From NCBI GenBank assembly GCA_023419055.1, contig JAEZYO010000722.1, positions 1 through 7,246 of the forward strand: 7,246 nucleotides of DNA, read 5' to 3'. A program made the translations under genes and the position numbers. Under the pieces are notes generated by a model. It was not told the origin of the DNA and did no database searches. It worked only from the letters and a program-made list of their open reading frames with translations. Shown piece after piece: positions 5,999-7,246 of this stretch. How positions within the stretch are numbered: position 1 is the first letter of the stretch; the number at the start of each line of letters is the position of its first letter. The stretch is from Pseudomonadota bacterium (GTDB lineage: Bacteria; Myxococcota; Polyangia; Polyangiales; Polyangiaceae).

Positions 5999-7099
5999 AT
6001 GCTTCACCGCGTGAGATCCGACGTCCGCATCCGACAGAGCGCTCCGCGTCCGAAACCTTGGGTGCCGACGCTCGGCGTGCGCGTGCTGGCGTTGCTGCTG
6101 CTCGCGGTCATCGGCGTCGGTTGCCCCTGCATCCGAGGCCCGGTGAATGCGAGCCCCGCGCTCCGGTGGTGGCTGTTCTCGAACTTCGGGGCCCAGCGCA
6201 TCTGCCCGGAGATGCTGAAGCGCTCGGCGCCGCTCGCGCTCACGCCGGGCACGAACACGATCGGGCGCTTCTACCCGGAGCAGTGCTCGACCGTCGTGAA
6301 CGACGCGACCCAGACCGTCACCCTCAACTTCGCGGGCAGCGGTCTCGCCTGGACGCCCATCGGGGGAAGGCTGGGTTTCCAGGTCTCCGCCAGCATCGAG
6401 TACCGCATGGACTTCTTCATGGCGGAAGAAGGCGTCTACGTCTGGGCGCGACCGAACCGCACGCTCGCCGGCCCCGACTTCAAGGTGCTGTCGGTCGAGT
6501 ACAAGGTGGCAAACTGGGCGGCGCAGGGCCCGGCCGGCTACCTCGTGAACACCTTCGGCAGCCAGATCGTCCAGGCGCAGCTCGCGAGCGGGTTCACCGT
6601 GGTGCACACCGACGACGGCGACGAGTTCGCCATCGGTCAGCTCCAGCCCCCGCAGCGCCCGCCGAAGCCTTTCGCCACCGAGGAAGGGCGCTTCATCTTC
6701 GCCAATGAAACGACCGAGGTGCACGCCGAGCAGCTCGATCTGCTCGGCCCCTTCGAGGTGGTAGACAGCGACCAGGCCCTTTATTTACGCCTCTTCGTGA
6801 AGGGGCCTGCCGTCGACGTGCTAGTGCTCTACCGCGGCGCGGGCGATCTCTGGCGGCAGCAGCTCCAGCTCGGGCAACCCCTCGGGCCACCACCGCAGCC
6901 GGCGCTCATGACCTTCGCCGCCGCCCCGAACCAGGACATCCGCCAGCGCATCCCGCTCCCGCCCGGGCAGTACTACGTCGCGATCGACAATAGCTCGCGC
7001 GTGGGCACGACGAACCCGCCGTGGAACCCGCTCGGCGTGGTCGGTGGTAACGCGGCGGTGGTCTCCTACGTGGCGGAGCTCGGCGAAGCGGACGAGTAA
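5999..7099 (+). CDS. Unrecognised membrane-anchored protein or lipoprotein, 366 aa
   Basis: The protein opens with a long basic n-region, a hydrophobic core (about residues 29-41) and Cys42 in VIGVGCPC. This is probably a lipoprotein signal, but Gly at -3 makes the lipobox imperfect and a plain membrane anchor is possible. Start choices are ATG 5999 (after a short AGGG at 5991-5994), TTG 5972, which adds nine residues, or GTG 6062, which gives a more usual short signal; 5999 is preferred. After the signal the chain appears beta-rich with few charges. It includes a proline-rich spacer (QPPQRPPKP, about residues 217-225) and a last segment with LPPGQYYVAIDNSS, a turn pattern common at the end of secreted beta-sandwich domains. 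I recognise no family or active site. Residues 261-263 use CTT TAT TTA, codons unlike the rest of the gene. It ends 31 bases before a convergent gene. Confidence 0.75.
   Translation: MLHRVRSDVRIRQSAPRPKPWVPTLGVRVLALLLLAVIGVGCPCIRGPVNASPALRWWLFSNFGAQRICPEMLKRSAPLALTPGTNTIGRFYPEQCSTVVNDATQTVTLNFAGSGLAWTPIGGRLGFQVSASIEYRMDFFMAEEGVYVWARPNRTLAGPDFKVLSVEYKVANWAAQGPAGYLVNTFGSQIVQAQLASGFTVVHTDDGDEFAIGQLQPPQRPPKPFATEEGRFIFANETTEVHAEQLDLLGPFEVVDSDQALYLRLFVKGPAVDVLVLYRGAGDLWRQQLQLGQPLGPPPQPALMTFAAAPNQDIRQRIPLPPGQYYVAIDNSSRVGTTNPPWNPLGVVGGNAAVVSYVAELGEADE
6773..6809 (+). other. Potential mRNA hairpin inside the last plus-strand gene
   Basis: CAGGCCCTT (6773-6781) can pair with AAGGGGCCTG (6800-6809), giving seven continuous pairs, one bulged G at 6802 and two more pairs. 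The loop of about 18 bases holds the AT-rich codons TAT TTA. It is in frame inside a gene and may be no more than coding coincidence. Confidence 0.2.
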
Positions 7100-7112
7100 G
7101 TCGGGCGCCTGA

Positions 7113-7126
7113 CGCCGAGAACGGCG
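7113..7126. terminator. Weak hairpin between convergent genes
   Basis: CGCCG-AGAA-CGGCG forms a perfect 5-bp stem with a four-base loop in the 31-bp gap between the stop at 7099 and the convergent stop at 7131. The position suits a terminator serving both strands. There is no T-run on either side, so it is not a classical intrinsic terminator, and this is a guess from location and symmetry. Confidence 0.3.
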
Positions 7127-7130
7127 ACTC

Positions 7131-7246
7131 TTACGGCGCTTCCTCTTGCAGGGAGACGCGCCAGTTCACCGGCAAGTCGAGGAAGCCTTCGAGGCACAAA
7201 AAGTCGTAGAGCTCTTCGCAGATCACCTGGGCGCTCTGGCTGAAGA
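7131..7246 (-). CDS. C-terminal fragment of an unidentified protein, cut by the right edge
   Basis: The reverse complement reads 38 codons from the window edge (37 coding codons plus the TAA stop at 7133-7131). It codes FSQSAQVICEELYDFLC and ends in WRVSLQEEAP. About 32 of the 37 third positions are G or C, a strong coding signature, and the frame is continuous to the edge. The mix of hydrophobic and acidic residues looks like a folded domain, not a shadow frame, which in this genome would be rich in Arg, Ala and Pro. I do not recognise the family from this short tail. The gene converges on the lipoprotein gene that ends at 7099. Confidence 0.6.
   Translation of the reverse strand, partial: FSQSAQVICEELYDFLCLEGFLDLPVNWRVSLQEEAP

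Noticed and set aside
4940..6724. 594-codon open frame on the minus strand
   Set aside because: It lies opposite hemH and the last lipoprotein gene, both supported by clear protein features. Its translation is dominated by Arg, Ala, Glu and Asp without domains, as expected for an antisense shadow in GC-rich DNA.
1..7246. CRISPR array, insertion sequence, prophage, toxin-antitoxin or defence genes
   Set aside because: No regularly spaced repeats, terminal inverted repeats, transposase or integrase motifs, or small gene pairs are visible; the genes are housekeeping enzymes, a kinase and lipoproteins.

Overview
The window is GC-rich, with strong G/C bias at third codon positions. It carries five consecutive plus-strand genes, plus gene fragments at both edges. 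The combination of high GC, two orphan lipoproteins, a polytopic hybrid histidine kinase and a mitochondrial-type P5C dehydrogenase suggests a myxobacterium or related member of the former Deltaproteobacteria (Polyangiales-like). This assignment is inference from gene style; there is no rRNA or marker gene to prove it.

Layout. Positions 1-115 probably hold the last 37 codons of an upstream gene, but this is weak. Positions 116-380 are non-coding and contain clustered small inverted repeats and a strong ribosome binding site. Then follow: an unrecognised lipoprotein (381-1391); a 1-pyrroline-5-carboxylate dehydrogenase of the ALDH4A1 type (1448-3094); a seven-helix hybrid histidine kinase with a C-terminal receiver (3109-5010); a ferrochelatase, HemH (5057-5953); and a second unrecognised membrane-anchored or lipoprotein (5999-7099). 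At the right edge (7131-7246) a minus-strand gene ends, convergent with the last gene, with a small hairpin in the 31 bp between them.

How they may work together. The gaps between the five plus-strand genes are about 56, 14, 46 and 45 bases, so they could be one transcript. The tightest junction is dehydrogenase-kinase. P5C dehydrogenase completes proline breakdown to glutamate, and HemH inserts iron into a porphyrin. The kinase could report on either process, but nothing in the sequence fixes its signal or output. No proline dehydrogenase, other haem gene or DNA-binding response regulator is present.

I did not find a defence system, CRISPR array, insertion sequence, tRNA or rRNA. The points most worth a second look are a His in place of the Tyr of Bacillus-type ferrochelatases, His/Cys/Asp residues inside the kinase membrane domain, the TGAAG/CTTCA cluster upstream of 381, and a perfect 8-bp dyad inside the kinase gene.
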